Position numbers and translations under genes: made by a program. The notes under the pieces are model-generated. The model had not been told where the DNA came from. It did no database searches and saw nothing but the letters and a program-made list of their open reading frames with translations. Below are positions 41,847-51,052 of a stretch of DNA of 64,000 nucleotides, in pieces. Location of the stretch: contig NZ_VOBQ01000012.1 in the NCBI RefSeq assembly GCF_007833165.1, positions 1 through 64,000 on the forward strand. Direction: 5' to 3'. This DNA is from Caenimonas sedimenti. Its GTDB lineage: Bacteria > Pseudomonadota > Gammaproteobacteria > Burkholderiales > Burkholderiaceae_C. Within the stretch, counting starts at the first letter, position 1; the number at the start of each line of letters is the position of its first letter.

Positions 41847-42313
41847 TACTGCACCCGCACCCAGGTCTGTGTGCGGCCGAAGGGGCCGAACGAGCCGCGC
41901 ACGTCGAGCTTCTTGCCGCCTTCCTGCGGCGTGAGGCGCAGCGTGTATTCGCGGCCGTTCTCGGGGTCGAGGATCTTGCCGCCTTCCCACACGTTGCCCT
42001 CGGGCGACTTGCGCGCGCCACGGATGATCTCGAGGCCGTCCATGGGCTTGCCCTTGCGGTCGTCCTTGCATTCCTCGCACACCGCGTCGGGCTTGGCGTC
42101 CTTGGCGAGGCGCTTGACGATGTTGCCGTTCAGCAGACCGCCGTTGTCGGCGATGCGGATCTCGGCCTTGGCCTCGCCCGTCTTGTCGTCGATGTTGCGC
42201 CAGAGGCCGGCGGGGGTGGATTGGGCGAAGGCGGAGGTGGCGACGAAAGCCAGAGCCAAGAAAACGGAAGCCCTGGATCCCCGCCTCCGCGGGGATGACG
42301 GGGTGGAGCTCAT
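41846..42313 (-). CDS. DUF2147 periplasmic protein
   Basis: A 155-residue secreted protein. The signal peptide is residues 1-31 ('SVFLALAFVATSAFAQ' as its core). DUF2147 features: 'GLWRNIDDKTGEAKAEIRI' near 36-54, 'CEECKDDRKGKPMDG' and 'WEGGKILDPENGREYTLRL'. The family is beta-barrel-like and of unknown function, often beside fatty-acid genes. The basic n-region of the signal ('SSPRRRGSRA') is encoded by a family-B repeat arm. ATG overlaps the acyl-CoA dehydrogenase stop (ATGA). Confidence 0.85.
   Translation of the reverse strand: MSSTPSSPRRRGSRASVFLALAFVATSAFAQSTPAGLWRNIDDKTGEAKAEIRIADNGGLLNGNIVKRLAKDAKPDAVCEECKDDRKGKPMDGLEIIRGARKSPEGNVWEGGKILDPENGREYTLRLTPQEGGKKLDVRGSFGPFGRTQTWVRVQ
42271..42300. 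repeat. single-arm family-B repeat encoding a signal-peptide n-region
   Basis: The complement starts CGTCATCCCCGCGGAGGCGG and ends GGATCCAGGG, matching one arm of the elements at 18821 and 32830. Thirty bases (10 codons) read in frame at the start of the DUF2147 gene. Confidence 0.8.
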
Positions 42314-44106
42314 GCCAGCGCCGCTTCCGTGTCCAGCAGCGACTTCGCGCCCGCGCGCGCCGTCCGCATCAGCGTCGCCGTCTCCGGGAACAGCCGCGCG
42401 AAGTAGAACCGCGCCGTCTGCAGCTTGGCCTGGTAGAACGGATCCGTGTTGCCGGCCTCGATCTCCTTCAGCGCCACTTGCGCCATGCGCGCCCAGAAGT
42501 AGCCGAACACCAGGTGGCCCATCACGCGCAGGTAGTCGACCGAGGCCGCGCCCACTTCGTCGGCGTTCTGGAACGCCTTGAACCCCAGCTCGGTGGTGAA
42601 CTTGGTCATCTGGTCGCCCAGGTAGGCGATGGGGTTGATGAACTCGGCCATCTTCTCGTTGACGCCCTCTTCCTCCACCAGCTTGCCCACCAACTTGCCG
42701 AACTTCTTGAGCGTGGCGCCGTTGTTGCCCAGCACCTTGCGGCCCAGCAGGTCGAGCGACTGCACGGTGTTCGTGCCTTCGTAGATCATGTTGATGCGGT
42801 TGTCGCGCACGAACTGCTCCATGCCCCATTCCTTGATGAAGCCATGGCCGCCGAACACCTGCATGCAGGCGTTGGTGGCGATGTGCCCGTTGTCGGTGAG
42901 GAAGGCCTTCACGATGGGCGTGAGCAGCGCCACCATTTCCTCGGATTCCTTGCGCACCTTCTCGTCAGGGTGATGCAGCTCGCGGTCGATCAGCAGCGAG
43001 CAGTAGAGCGACAGCGCGCGGCCGCCCTCGGCATAGGCCTTGGCCGTGAGCAGCATCTTGCGCACGTCGGGGTGCACGATGATGGGGTCGGCCGGCTTGT
43101 CCTTGGCCTTCACGCCCGACAGCGAACGCATCTGGATGCGGTCCTTGGCATAGGCCAGCGCGTTCTGGTACGCCACTTCGGTCAGGCCCAGCGACTGGCA
43201 GCCCACGCCGATGCGCGCGGCATTCATCATCACGAACATGGCGTTGAGGCCCTTGTTCGGCTGGCCGACCAGCGTACCGACAGCGCCATCCAGCACGATC
43301 TGCGCGGTGGCGTTGCCGTGGATGCCCATCTTGTGCTCGAGGCCGCCGCAGTAGACGCCGTTGCGCTTGCCCAGCGAGCCATCGGCATTGACCAGGAACT
43401 TGGGCACGATGAACAGGCTGATGCCCTTGCTGCCCTGCGGTGCGTCCGGCAGGCGGGCCAGCACCAGGTGGATGATGTTGGAGACGAAATCGTGCTCGCC
43501 GGCCGAGATGAAGATCTTGTTGCCGGTGATCTTGTAGGTACCGTCGGCCTGCGGCTCGGCCTTGGTGCGCAGCATGCCCAGATCGGTGCCGCAATGCGGC
43601 TCGGTCAGGCACATGGTGCCCGTCCACTCGCCGCTGGTCATCTTGGGCAGGTAGGTCTGCTGCTGCTCGGGCGTGCCGTGCGCATGCAGCGCCTCATAGG
43701 CGCCGTGCGTCAGGCCCGGGTACATCGTCCAGGCCTGGTTGGCGCTGTTCAGCATCTCGTAGAAGCACTGGTTCACCGTGATCGGCAGGCCCTGGCCGCC
43801 GAAGGCCGGGTCGCACGACAGCGCGGGCCAGCCGCCCTCGACATACTTGGCATAGGCTTCCTTGAAGCCCTTGGGCGTGGTGACCTCGTGGGTCTCCTGG
43901 TTCAGCTTGCAACCCTCTTCGTCGCCGCTGATGTTGAGCGGGAAGGTGACCTCGCTCGCGAACTTGCCGCCCTCTTCGAGGATGGCGTTGATGGTGTCGG
44001 CGTCGGTCTCGGCGTGGCGCGGCATCGCCTTGTATTCGTCGGCGACCTTCAGCACCTCGTGCATCACGAACTGCATGTCTCGCAGGGGCGGGTTGTAGAC
44101 GGGCAT
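42310..44106 (-). CDS. acyl-CoA dehydrogenase, large FadE/DmdC-like form
   Basis: A 598-residue acyl-CoA dehydrogenase with the extra C-terminal domain of about 120 residues seen in FadE5/DmdC-type enzymes. 'CLTEPHCGTDLGML' is the FAD/substrate loop, 'QVFGGHGFIKEWGMEQFVRD' the conserved helix, and Glu443 in 'MIYEGTNTVQS' is at the medium-chain catalytic position. It would start beta-oxidation of fatty acyl-CoA. It lies three bases after the TetR stop, whose last codons hold the AGGAG site used for this start. Confidence 0.92.
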   Translation of the reverse strand: MPVYNPPLRDMQFVMHEVLKVADEYKAMPRHAETDADTINAILEEGGKFASEVTFPLNISGDEEGCKLNQETHEVTTPKGFKEAYAKYVEGGWPALSCDPAFGGQGLPITVNQCFYEMLNSANQAWTMYPGLTHGAYEALHAHGTPEQQQTYLPKMTSGEWTGTMCLTEPHCGTDLGMLRTKAEPQADGTYKITGNKIFISAGEHDFVSNIIHLVLARLPDAPQGSKGISLFIVPKFLVNADGSLGKRNGVYCGGLEHKMGIHGNATAQIVLDGAVGTLVGQPNKGLNAMFVMMNAARIGVGCQSLGLTEVAYQNALAYAKDRIQMRSLSGVKAKDKPADPIIVHPDVRKMLLTAKAYAEGGRALSLYCSLLIDRELHHPDEKVRKESEEMVALLTPIVKAFLTDNGHIATNACMQVFGGHGFIKEWGMEQFVRDNRINMIYEGTNTVQSLDLLGRKVLGNNGATLKKFGKLVGKLVEEEGVNEKMAEFINPIAYLGDQMTKFTTELGFKAFQNADEVGAASVDYLRVMGHLVFGYFWARMAQVALKEIEAGNTDPFYQAKLQTARFYFARLFPETATLMRTARAGAKSLLDTEAALA

Positions 44107-44109
44107 GGG

Positions 44110-44838
44110 TTACTCCTTGCTTTTGGCGGTTCGTTGGGATTTGGCAGTGGCCGCCTTGGCTGCCACAGGGGCAGCGGCGGCCGCGGTCTCGGCGGCGCCG
44201 TAGCGCCGCAGGATGTTTTCAAAACCCGCGTTGGCGCGGGCGATGGAGCCGGGGTTCTTGAGGAAGCGCGCCTCGTAGTGCAGCGCCAGGATGAGCCCGT
44301 GGATCTCGAACAGCATCTGGTCCTCGTCCACCGAATCAAGAATGTGGCCTTCCTGCTTGGCGATGGCGATGGTGCGCCGCAGCGCGGCATGCCAGGTCTG
44401 CACCGAACTGGCCAGGGCATCCCGCACGGGGCCGGGCCGGTCGTCGAACTCCACGGCGCCGCTGATGTAGATGCAGCCCGAATCGATCTCGATGGAGGTG
44501 CGCTTCATCCAGTGCGCGAACATGGAGCGCAGCCGCGGCAGCCCCCGCTCGGCCCGGGTGGCGGGGTAGAAGATCTCCTCCTCGAAGCGGGCGTGGTATT
44601 CGCGGATGACGGAGATCTGCAACTCCTCCCGCGAGCCGAAGTGGGCGAACACGCCCGACTTGCTCATCTGCGTCACCTCGGCCAGCGCGCCGATGGAAAG
44701 GCCCTCGAGCCCGATCTGCGTGGCCAGCCCGAGCGCGGCATCGACGATGGCGGCCTTGGTCTGCTGGCCCTTCTGCAGGACCTGGCCGTCGCGCGCGGGG
44801 GAGCGGCGGGCCTTGAGGGGCAATTCGGTGACCGACAT
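44110..44838 (-). CDS. TetR-family regulator of the beta-oxidation locus
   Basis: A 242-residue repressor. The helix-turn-helix spans about 24-70 ('IGALAEVTQMSKSGVFAHF'). The ligand-binding half includes 'TSIEIDSGCIYISGAVEFDD'; the C-terminus is an Ala/Lys-rich tail. Fatty-acyl-CoA-responsive TetR proteins commonly head such loci. ATG at 44838 ('MSVTELPLK') fits the family; ATG at 44859 is in frame but lies in the leader. It is the first gene of the run to 31985 and is probably autoregulated through the palindrome just upstream. Confidence 0.88.
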   Translation of the reverse strand: MSVTELPLKARRSPARDGQVLQKGQQTKAAIVDAALGLATQIGLEGLSIGALAEVTQMSKSGVFAHFGSREELQISVIREYHARFEEEIFYPATRAERGLPRLRSMFAHWMKRTSIEIDSGCIYISGAVEFDDRPGPVRDALASSVQTWHAALRRTIAIAKQEGHILDSVDEDQMLFEIHGLILALHYEARFLKNPGSIARANAGFENILRRYGAAETAAAAAPVAAKAATAKSQRTAKSKE

Positions 44839-44866
44839 GGCGGGTGGGTTCCAGGGCAAATAAAAC

Positions 44867-44878
44867 GAACGGTCGTTC
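44867..44878. promoter_or_regulatory. TetR operator palindrome
   Basis: GAACG-GT-CGTTC, a perfect 5-2-5 inverted repeat in an AT-rich stretch (AAAAC before, TATTTT after), about 28 bases upstream of the tetR start. A likely binding site for the TetR protein and control point of the fad-like genes. Confidence 0.6.
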
Positions 44879-45016
44879 TATTTTGCATGAAAGCTGTCGA
44901 AGGCAATAGCAGGGAGAGGGAGTTAGGGCATGGGCCCTAGCGAAAGACCGGGTAAACCCGCAAAACAAAGGTCGCGAAATCTCATCCCAACGGAGTACCC
45001 AAAGGAATTCAATTAC

Positions 45017-45044
45017 TTTACAAAAGCCTCATTTAGTACACAAT
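45017..45044 (+). promoter_or_regulatory. candidate promoter of the RHS gene
   Basis: TTTACA at 45017-45022, a 16-base spacer, then CACAAT at 45039-45044, 23 bases before the ATG. GGGGGAAG lies six bases before the start codon. The 200-base gap is clearly richer in AT than its surroundings. Confidence 0.4.
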
Positions 45045-45067
45045 GAAGCGAAAAAGGGGGGAAGATC

Positions 45068-48000
45068 ATGTTCGTTGCATGGCTACGCGCTGCGCTCGCG
45101 TGCGCACTATTTTCCATTTCATTCGCGGCCTCGACCCAGCAGCAATTCGGCGGGCCTGCGCCACCACCCGCCTGCCGGGTCCACGGTTGGCCGCAGTGCA
45201 TCCCTGAAAAATACGTCACTGGAATCCAGGCGGCGCTGCAAGAGCACTGCGACCAATACGCGGCTGCTCACACCGCCCGCGGAGGAATCGTCTGGTGCGG
45301 CCAGCAGGGCTCCGTCAGCACTCAATGCACGCTGAGCACGCCCGCCATCTCTCCAGGGTTCGTCGGTGGTAATTGGGCGAACACCAACATCGTCATGGCG
45401 GGCCAGGACACTTTCTCGAGCAACTGGGGCCAAGGGCCGGTGTTCGAAACATGGGGACCAAGAGGTTATGCGGGTCCCGCCTGCTTCTGCCCCGCCAATT
45501 CCGGGCTGACGCCGGAAGCAACATGTGCGTGCCCGGCGGGGATGAACTGGGACCCACAGACGCAGCGGTGCGCGGTTCCGCCGCCAGATCCCGTCGTCAT
45601 CACCTTGAGCGGACGAACTCACACACGGGCGCTGCCCGCAGGGCCACCTTTGACCTACGAAGCCCGTGTCACACGCGGGGGCGCGCCCGTGCCCGGCAGC
45701 ATGGTCAACATCTGGGTGGGCCAAGGCAACATCACTGGGCTGACCGATGCAGACGGCATCTACCGGTTCACCTACATCCCGCCCTTTCAGAAAGAGACGA
45801 CGGAGAAATTCACCGCTACCTGCATCGGCTGCAGCAACACCGCGGAGACTGGCGCGGTCGTGACGCACTGCGACGTGTGCGAGCCTGGGTTCGGGAACCC
45901 CGTGCAACCGGCCACCGGAGAAAAGCAGCAATCGGAGTCCGATTGGATCGACGAAGGAGCCCATGCGCTGTCGTTGGTGCGCAACTACCGCAGTCAAGGC
46001 GTGCCGCACATTGGGCTGGGGGCCGGGTGGACGCACGGCTTCGCCGGCCAGACGACCATGGTGGCCGACAAGATGCGCACCGTCCAACTGGGCGATGGGC
46101 GCACGATCGTGTTCGAAAAGCTTCTCACCGGCTCCTGGTTCTCCAGCGAAAGCCGGGCCGACACCTTGATCGAATCCGGCGGCGGCTTCGTGTACACCCG
46201 TGCGTTCGACGAAACACGGTACCGGTTCGAGGGCTCCAGGCTGGCTGACATCACCCAGCGCAACGGCTGGACGATGAGTTTGAGTTACGACCTCGCCGGC
46301 AACTTGGTGCGGGTGAGCAATGCATTCGGCCGAGCCCTGCAGTTCACCTATGCGGGCAGCCGCCTGACTGGTGCGACGGCACCCGACGGCAGCACGGTCG
46401 GCTATGCGTATGACGCCCAAGGTCGGCTCTCAGGCGTCACCTTCCCTGACGGCAAGACCCGTCAGTACCACTACGAAGACACCCGATTTGCTGCCGCTTT
46501 GACGGGCATCACCGATGAAAACGGCCAGCGCTACGCCACCTTCACTTACGACGCCCAGGGCCGCGCGACCGGCACCAGCCATGCGCTGGGTGCCAACAGC
46601 TACAGCGTGACATACCAGTCGCCCTCGCCGCTCGCCGGGAGTGTGGTGAGTGGGACGAACGTGAGCCCTGACCACTTCAAGCTGAGCGCGCAAGTCCGCG
46701 ACCCGAACGGAAACGTGCAGCAGTACCAGTGGCAAGGCGGCGACGGCACCGTGCGACGCACCGGTGCCAGCGGGCCGTTCGAAGGCGAGAGCATGGCCTC
46801 GCGCGGCTACGGCGGGTCCCTGTTGCCCGTGCGCGAAGTGGACTTCGAAGGGAACGTGACCACGCACACGGAGGACGCGTCGCGCGAACTGCGCCTTTCC
46901 ACCACGCACGCCGTCGGAACGCCACAGGAGCGGACAACGGCGATCGAATGGCATCCGACCTTCAGGCTGCCGGTTCGCGTCACCGAGCCTGGACGCGTCA
47001 CGGCCACGACCTACGACGCCAGTGGCAACAAGCTAAGTGAGACCATCACTGACAGCGCCAGCGGCCAGACGCGCGCGTGGGCCTGGACGTATACGGCGCA
47101 AGGCTTGGTCGACACCTTGACCGACCCGGAGGGTGGCACCTGGCGCTTGGGCTACGACGGCGCGGGCAACCGAACCAGCGTGCGCGATCCACTGAACCGC
47201 GAAACGCGCTGGACCCATGACGCCGCGGGGCGCATCCTGACCCAGACCGACCCGGGCGGCCTGGTCACCAGCTATTCGTACGACGCACGCGGGCGTCTCA
47301 CAGGCATTCAGCGGGCTGGCGAAGCGAGCGCCTATGGCTATAACGCCACGGGCCAGCTGACCAGTTCCACCCTGCCCGACGGCTATCAGGTCACTTACGC
47401 CTACGACGCCGCCCAGCGCCTGACCGGCGCCACCGACAACCGCGGCAATACCGTCAGCTACACCCTAGACGCCGCGGGCAACCGAACGCGCGAGGAAGTG
47501 AAGGACGCCAGTGGCGCCATCGCCTGGGCCACCACGCGCACCATCAATGCCCTGAGCCGGCTGGACGCTGTACAGACCGCCAGCGGCCGCAGCACCTTCG
47601 GCTACGACGCCAACGGCGAACTGGTGCGGCAGACCGATCCGCTGAACCAGAGCACGCGTCAGACGCTGGACTCCCTGCGCCGACTGACCGCCACCACCTT
47701 CGCAGACAACACCTCCGCCAGCCAGGCCTGGAACCAGCTGGACCAGCTGACTGGCGTCACCGATCCCAAGGGCGTCTCGACCCAGTACGTCACCAACGCC
47801 TTCGGGGAGGTGACCAGCGAAACCAGCCCCGACATCGGCACCATCCGCTACACCCGCGACGCCAACGGCGAGGTGATCCAGACCGAGGATGCCAAGGGCC
47901 AGATCAGCCGCATCGAGCGGGACGCGCTGGGCCGCGTGAGCCGTATCGAGTACACCGCTGGCCACCAGGTCTTCTACAGCTACGACGCGGCCGGCGCGGT

Positions 48001-50089
48001 CGGCCGCATCGAAGACAAATCCGGCGTCACCGCCTATGAGCGCGATGCGCTGGGCCGCGTCACCGCCAAGACCCAGGACGTGAATGATGTGCCGGGCACG
48101 CCCAGCCGCTTCCGCCTGCAATACGGTTATGGCCAAGGCCGGCTGGAAGGCATCACCTACCCCAGCGGCCTGAAGGTCAGCTACCAGCGCAGCAACGGCC
48201 GCATCACCGGCATCGACGTGCAGGAGCCCAGCGCCAACGTCAACCGGCCCAAACCGGTGCAGCCCTTCCTGAGCAACCTGACCTACACGGCCCTGGACCA
48301 GCCCAAGGCCTGGACCTGGTTCAACGGCGACAGCGCCTCAAGGTCCTTCGACCTGGATGGCCGCATGACGGCCACCGAGTTCGCCAGCTACACCTTCGAT
48401 GCGGCCAGCCGCATCTCCGGCATCACCCAGAGCCTGTACGCGCGGGGGACGGGCACGGTCTACATCACCCCCATAAGCTGGCAGGCCGGATACGACACCC
48501 GCAACCGCCTGGTGGGCTTCGGCCGAAGCGGCTCGGACACGCGCTACACCTACGATGCCAACAGCAACCGGCTCACCGCCATCGACACGGCCACCAGCGA
48601 CACCGACCTGGACGGCGAGTTCGACCAGACCGACTTCGCCAGGAGCACCAGCCAGGCTTTGAACATCGAGGCCACTAGCAATCGCCTGCTGGGATTCACC
48701 CAGACGGTGACCACCACCAACAAGGGCAACACCAGGAGCGTGGTGATCAGCCCCATCGCCTACAGCCTGGACGCCAACGGTGCCCTGACCAGCGATGGCT
48801 TGAGGAGCTTCGACTACGACGCGAGCAACCGGCTGGCCAAGGTGCGGGTCTTCAAGGACGGCGAAGCCGCGGGCGTGAGCTACCTGACGAATGCGCTGGG
48901 CCAGCGCGTCTTCAAGAGCGAACCGGTGGCCGAGCAGACACTGCCCAGCGAGGAAACGCTGGGGGCGGACTTCGTCACCTGGCTGAAGAAGCAGTTCGGC
49001 TGGCTGTTCGTGAAGGCTGCGGCCAACACGAGTATCGGCACCGGCTTCGTCTTTGGCGACGACAACGAAATCCCCAGCTGGGCCGTGCTGGGGGAGTACG
49101 ACAACGGGAGCGCCAAGGGCAAGGGCAGGACGGAGTACCTTTGGCTACCGACGGAGGACGGGCAGGCCATTCCAGTGGGGATCTACCGGAACGGGAAGTT
49201 CTTTGCCATCCACCCAGACCATCTCGGGACACCGAGGCTGATGACCAACGAGGCCAAGGAAGTGGTTTGGCAGTGGCCTTACAGCGCCTTCGGCAACAAC
49301 AAGCCCACGGGGGTGCTGAAGGCGACGGAGAAGCCGAAGCAGGCGATCACCAATCAACCCGTGCTGTTGAAGGCGACCAATGCCGTGGAACTGAATCTGC
49401 GGTTTCCGGGACAGTATGCGGATGAGGAGACGGGGAGCTTTTACAACTACTTCAGGACCTATCATCCGGGGCACGGAAGGTATACGCAGAGTGATCCGAT
49501 AGGGTTGGCGGGGGGAATCAACTCGTACGCCTATGTGGAGGGGAGTCCCCTAAGCTTGGTGGATCCGTATGGCTTGTTCGGGTGGGCAGATATGCCGACT
49601 GCTCCGCAGTGGGCAGAAGACTTTGGAGGGGGGCTTGGGGACGTGCTGACCTTCGGTATATCGGGTGCTGTTCGAGAGCAATTCGACATTGGAAGTGTCA
49701 ACAGGTGCTCCGGCGGCTACGCAGCGGGTGAAGTTGCTGGCATGGTGGCAAGCGTTGCTACAGGCTTTGTGGGGGGGACTAAGGCAGTTGCAAAGGCGAG
49801 CAGTCCCAACAATTGGGCCAACTTCTCTCATTCGGGAACGCCTGCAAGTTGGAATCGGGGTAGCCGATGGAGCAAGACAGGCAATCGAGGAAACGGTGAC
49901 TACATTCCCACAACGGGAACACGGCCAGATCTGCACGACCTCATGGACGCAACTGCGGCGGGCGTCGGCGGAAAATATCCGACTTGGCCGGCGTGGCGCA
50001 GGGCGCCGAACCGGATGCCCTACACCCCTGGTGCAGCCCTGTACGGAGCAGCTTCAGCGGCCATGAACAGTTGCGAGTGCAGAAGATGA
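45068..50089 (+). CDS. RHS/YD-repeat polymorphic toxin-like protein
   Basis: A 1673-residue secreted protein. Signal peptide 1-22; Ig/carboxypeptidase-regulatory-like domain about 175-245 ('GLTDADGIYRFTYIPP'); DUF6531-type RHS start near 275 ('GFGNPVQPATGEKQQSESDW'); many YD repeats (Y-D-x-x-G-x-L/R-x-x) from about 395 to 1250; RHS core end with 'RYTQSDPIGLAGGINSYAY' around 1471-1490 and 'DPYGL' near 1497. The last about 175 residues differ in base composition and are the variable tail, ending 'MNSCECRR'; I do not recognise a toxin fold in it. No T6SS PAAR domain; Sec export is likely. The stop overlaps the next gene (ATGA). Confidence 0.9.
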   Translation: MFVAWLRAALACALFSISFAASTQQQFGGPAPPPACRVHGWPQCIPEKYVTGIQAALQEHCDQYAAAHTARGGIVWCGQQGSVSTQCTLSTPAISPGFVGGNWANTNIVMAGQDTFSSNWGQGPVFETWGPRGYAGPACFCPANSGLTPEATCACPAGMNWDPQTQRCAVPPPDPVVITLSGRTHTRALPAGPPLTYEARVTRGGAPVPGSMVNIWVGQGNITGLTDADGIYRFTYIPPFQKETTEKFTATCIGCSNTAETGAVVTHCDVCEPGFGNPVQPATGEKQQSESDWIDEGAHALSLVRNYRSQGVPHIGLGAGWTHGFAGQTTMVADKMRTVQLGDGRTIVFEKLLTGSWFSSESRADTLIESGGGFVYTRAFDETRYRFEGSRLADITQRNGWTMSLSYDLAGNLVRVSNAFGRALQFTYAGSRLTGATAPDGSTVGYAYDAQGRLSGVTFPDGKTRQYHYEDTRFAAALTGITDENGQRYATFTYDAQGRATGTSHALGANSYSVTYQSPSPLAGSVVSGTNVSPDHFKLSAQVRDPNGNVQQYQWQGGDGTVRRTGASGPFEGESMASRGYGGSLLPVREVDFEGNVTTHTEDASRELRLSTTHAVGTPQERTTAIEWHPTFRLPVRVTEPGRVTATTYDASGNKLSETITDSASGQTRAWAWTYTAQGLVDTLTDPEGGTWRLGYDGAGNRTSVRDPLNRETRWTHDAAGRILTQTDPGGLVTSYSYDARGRLTGIQRAGEASAYGYNATGQLTSSTLPDGYQVTYAYDAAQRLTGATDNRGNTVSYTLDAAGNRTREEVKDASGAIAWATTRTINALSRLDAVQTASGRSTFGYDANGELVRQTDPLNQSTRQTLDSLRRLTATTFADNTSASQAWNQLDQLTGVTDPKGVSTQYVTNAFGEVTSETSPDIGTIRYTRDANGEVIQTEDAKGQISRIERDALGRVSRIEYTAGHQVFYSYDAAGAVGRIEDKSGVTAYERDALGRVTAKTQDVNDVPGTPSRFRLQYGYGQGRLEGITYPSGLKVSYQRSNGRITGIDVQEPSANVNRPKPVQPFLSNLTYTALDQPKAWTWFNGDSASRSFDLDGRMTATEFASYTFDAASRISGITQSLYARGTGTVYITPISWQAGYDTRNRLVGFGRSGSDTRYTYDANSNRLTAIDTATSDTDLDGEFDQTDFARSTSQALNIEATSNRLLGFTQTVTTTNKGNTRSVVISPIAYSLDANGALTSDGLRSFDYDASNRLAKVRVFKDGEAAGVSYLTNALGQRVFKSEPVAEQTLPSEETLGADFVTWLKKQFGWLFVKAAANTSIGTGFVFGDDNEIPSWAVLGEYDNGSAKGKGRTEYLWLPTEDGQAIPVGIYRNGKFFAIHPDHLGTPRLMTNEAKEVVWQWPYSAFGNNKPTGVLKATEKPKQAITNQPVLLKATNAVELNLRFPGQYADEETGSFYNYFRTYHPGHGRYTQSDPIGLAGGINSYAYVEGSPLSLVDPYGLFGWADMPTAPQWAEDFGGGLGDVLTFGISGAVREQFDIGSVNRCSGGYAAGEVAGMVASVATGFVGGTKAVAKASSPNNWANFSHSGTPASWNRGSRWSKTGNRGNGDYIPTTGTRPDLHDLMDATAAGVGGKYPTWPAWRRAPNRMPYTPGAALYGAASAAMNSCECRR

Positions 50090-50544
50090 CTTTAGATGTC
50101 ACCGGTCTCACCAAGACAGTGCTCTCCGCAAGTCGGAAGGGCTTGTTGCGAAGGAAGCCAATATTCAAACCTTACGCCACCACTTCCTCTGATGAGCTAA
50201 GCAAAGTGGCGGAAGAAATTGGAACTCCGTTACCCCTTGATCTTCGCAACTGGCTCCTGGCAGTTGGGTATGGCGACATTGATGAAGAGTTAAGCTTCCG
50301 AAGAGATTGGTTAGTAAGTATCGAGAGTGGTCACCTGAAAGGTGGCGCTCGATTCGCCCAGGATATTCTGGGCAACTTCTACGCTTTCGACTCTAGCGGG
50401 CGCATCTTCTACCTCTGCCGATCCGAACCCGTCTTCGCGGTAATGTCGAAAAATTTCTTGGAGTTCATTGAAGAGCTTGTCCGTCGTGACTACAAGCTCG
50501 TGGATTGGGTGAACAGCCTAGAAACTCAGAAATATGAATGGTAG
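50086..50544 (+). CDS. SMI1/KNR4-like candidate immunity protein
   Basis: A 152-residue protein. 'SSDELSKVAEEIGTPLPLDL' followed by 'NWLLAVGYGDIDEELSF', and later 'FAQDILGNFYAFDSSGRIFY', match the SMI1/KNR4 (SUKH) layout, a major immunity family in polymorphic toxin systems. Its ATG overlaps the RHS stop, so it is made together with the toxin. GC is visibly lower than in the neighbours, as expected for an exchanged toxin-immunity module. It probably binds and blocks the RHS C-terminal tail. Confidence 0.8.
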   Translation: MTLDVTGLTKTVLSASRKGLLRRKPIFKPYATTSSDELSKVAEEIGTPLPLDLRNWLLAVGYGDIDEELSFRRDWLVSIESGHLKGGARFAQDILGNFYAFDSSGRIFYLCRSEPVFAVMSKNFLEFIEELVRRDYKLVDWVNSLETQKYEW

Positions 50545-50674
50545 GGAGCTGATTCGGCTCAGAGAGGAACGGGGATTTTGGGGCCATATTCGAAAGGCCA
50601 CTTTCATATTTGCGCATCGGTTCGGGGAAATTGGTCCGATGTTGATCCAGTTAGATCGCATGAGGCACTACTGA
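50534..50674 (+). CDS. small hypothetical ORF (46 residues)
   Basis: Begins with ATG inside the end of the immunity gene and encodes a basic peptide starting 'MNGRELIRLREERGFWGHIR' and ending 'RMRHY'. No family recognised and no clear ribosome site. It may be a remnant of a recombined toxin or immunity module. Weak support. Confidence 0.25.
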   Translation: MNGRELIRLREERGFWGHIRKATFIFAHRFGEIGPMLIQLDRMRHY

Positions 50675-50699
50675 GGAAGGCTCGGGGGAGATCGCGCTG

Positions 50700-50963
50700 G
50701 TGCAGACATTGCAGTCTTACTGGCGCGTGCAACACCTCGAACCGGACGAAGAGGCTCTGCACTCGCCGATGCTGGGGCCTGACGACTGCTTTGGCTTGGC
50801 CTCGACAATAGTGCACCTAGAGTTGAAACCGCCCCAGGGTGGCCGCTGGTCGATCTTGCTACGCTACCGGCAAGCAGGTAGTGGATCGATCCTTGAGCGC
50901 TCGGGATGCGAAGTAGGGATCTGGCTCAACCAAGGCACTTGCCATCCTTTCGCCTACTTTTGA
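50700..50963 (+). CDS. small hypothetical protein downstream of the RHS/immunity pair
   Basis: An 87-residue protein starting with GTG, with GGGGGAG nine bases upstream. It reads 'MQTLQSYWRVQHLEPDEEAL' and later 'KPPQGGRWSILLRYRQAG', ending 'CHPFAYF'. Not recognised. The position suggests an orphan immunity protein or a displaced fragment. Its lower GC agrees with the immunity gene. Confidence 0.35.
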   Translation: MQTLQSYWRVQHLEPDEEALHSPMLGPDDCFGLASTIVHLELKPPQGGRWSILLRYRQAGSGSILERSGCEVGIWLNQGTCHPFAYF

Positions 50964-51052
50964 ACTACTTCCCTCCGACCACGCAAAACCAACGGTAAGA
51001 TTCCCGTCGGGCCCCCGTCGTACAGTGGGCCAAAACATCAAGGGAAAACCAC

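Noticed and set aside
38409-44940. Long plus-strand frames (864 and 881 codons)
   Set aside because: They are shadows of the fadB-like and fadE-like genes on the minus strand; His/Arg/Leu-rich text without motifs.
45068-49560. Repetitive Y-D text as a DNA tandem repeat or CRISPR-like array
   Set aside because: The repetition is at the protein level (YD repeats of an RHS protein); the DNA units are diverged and have no regular spacers.
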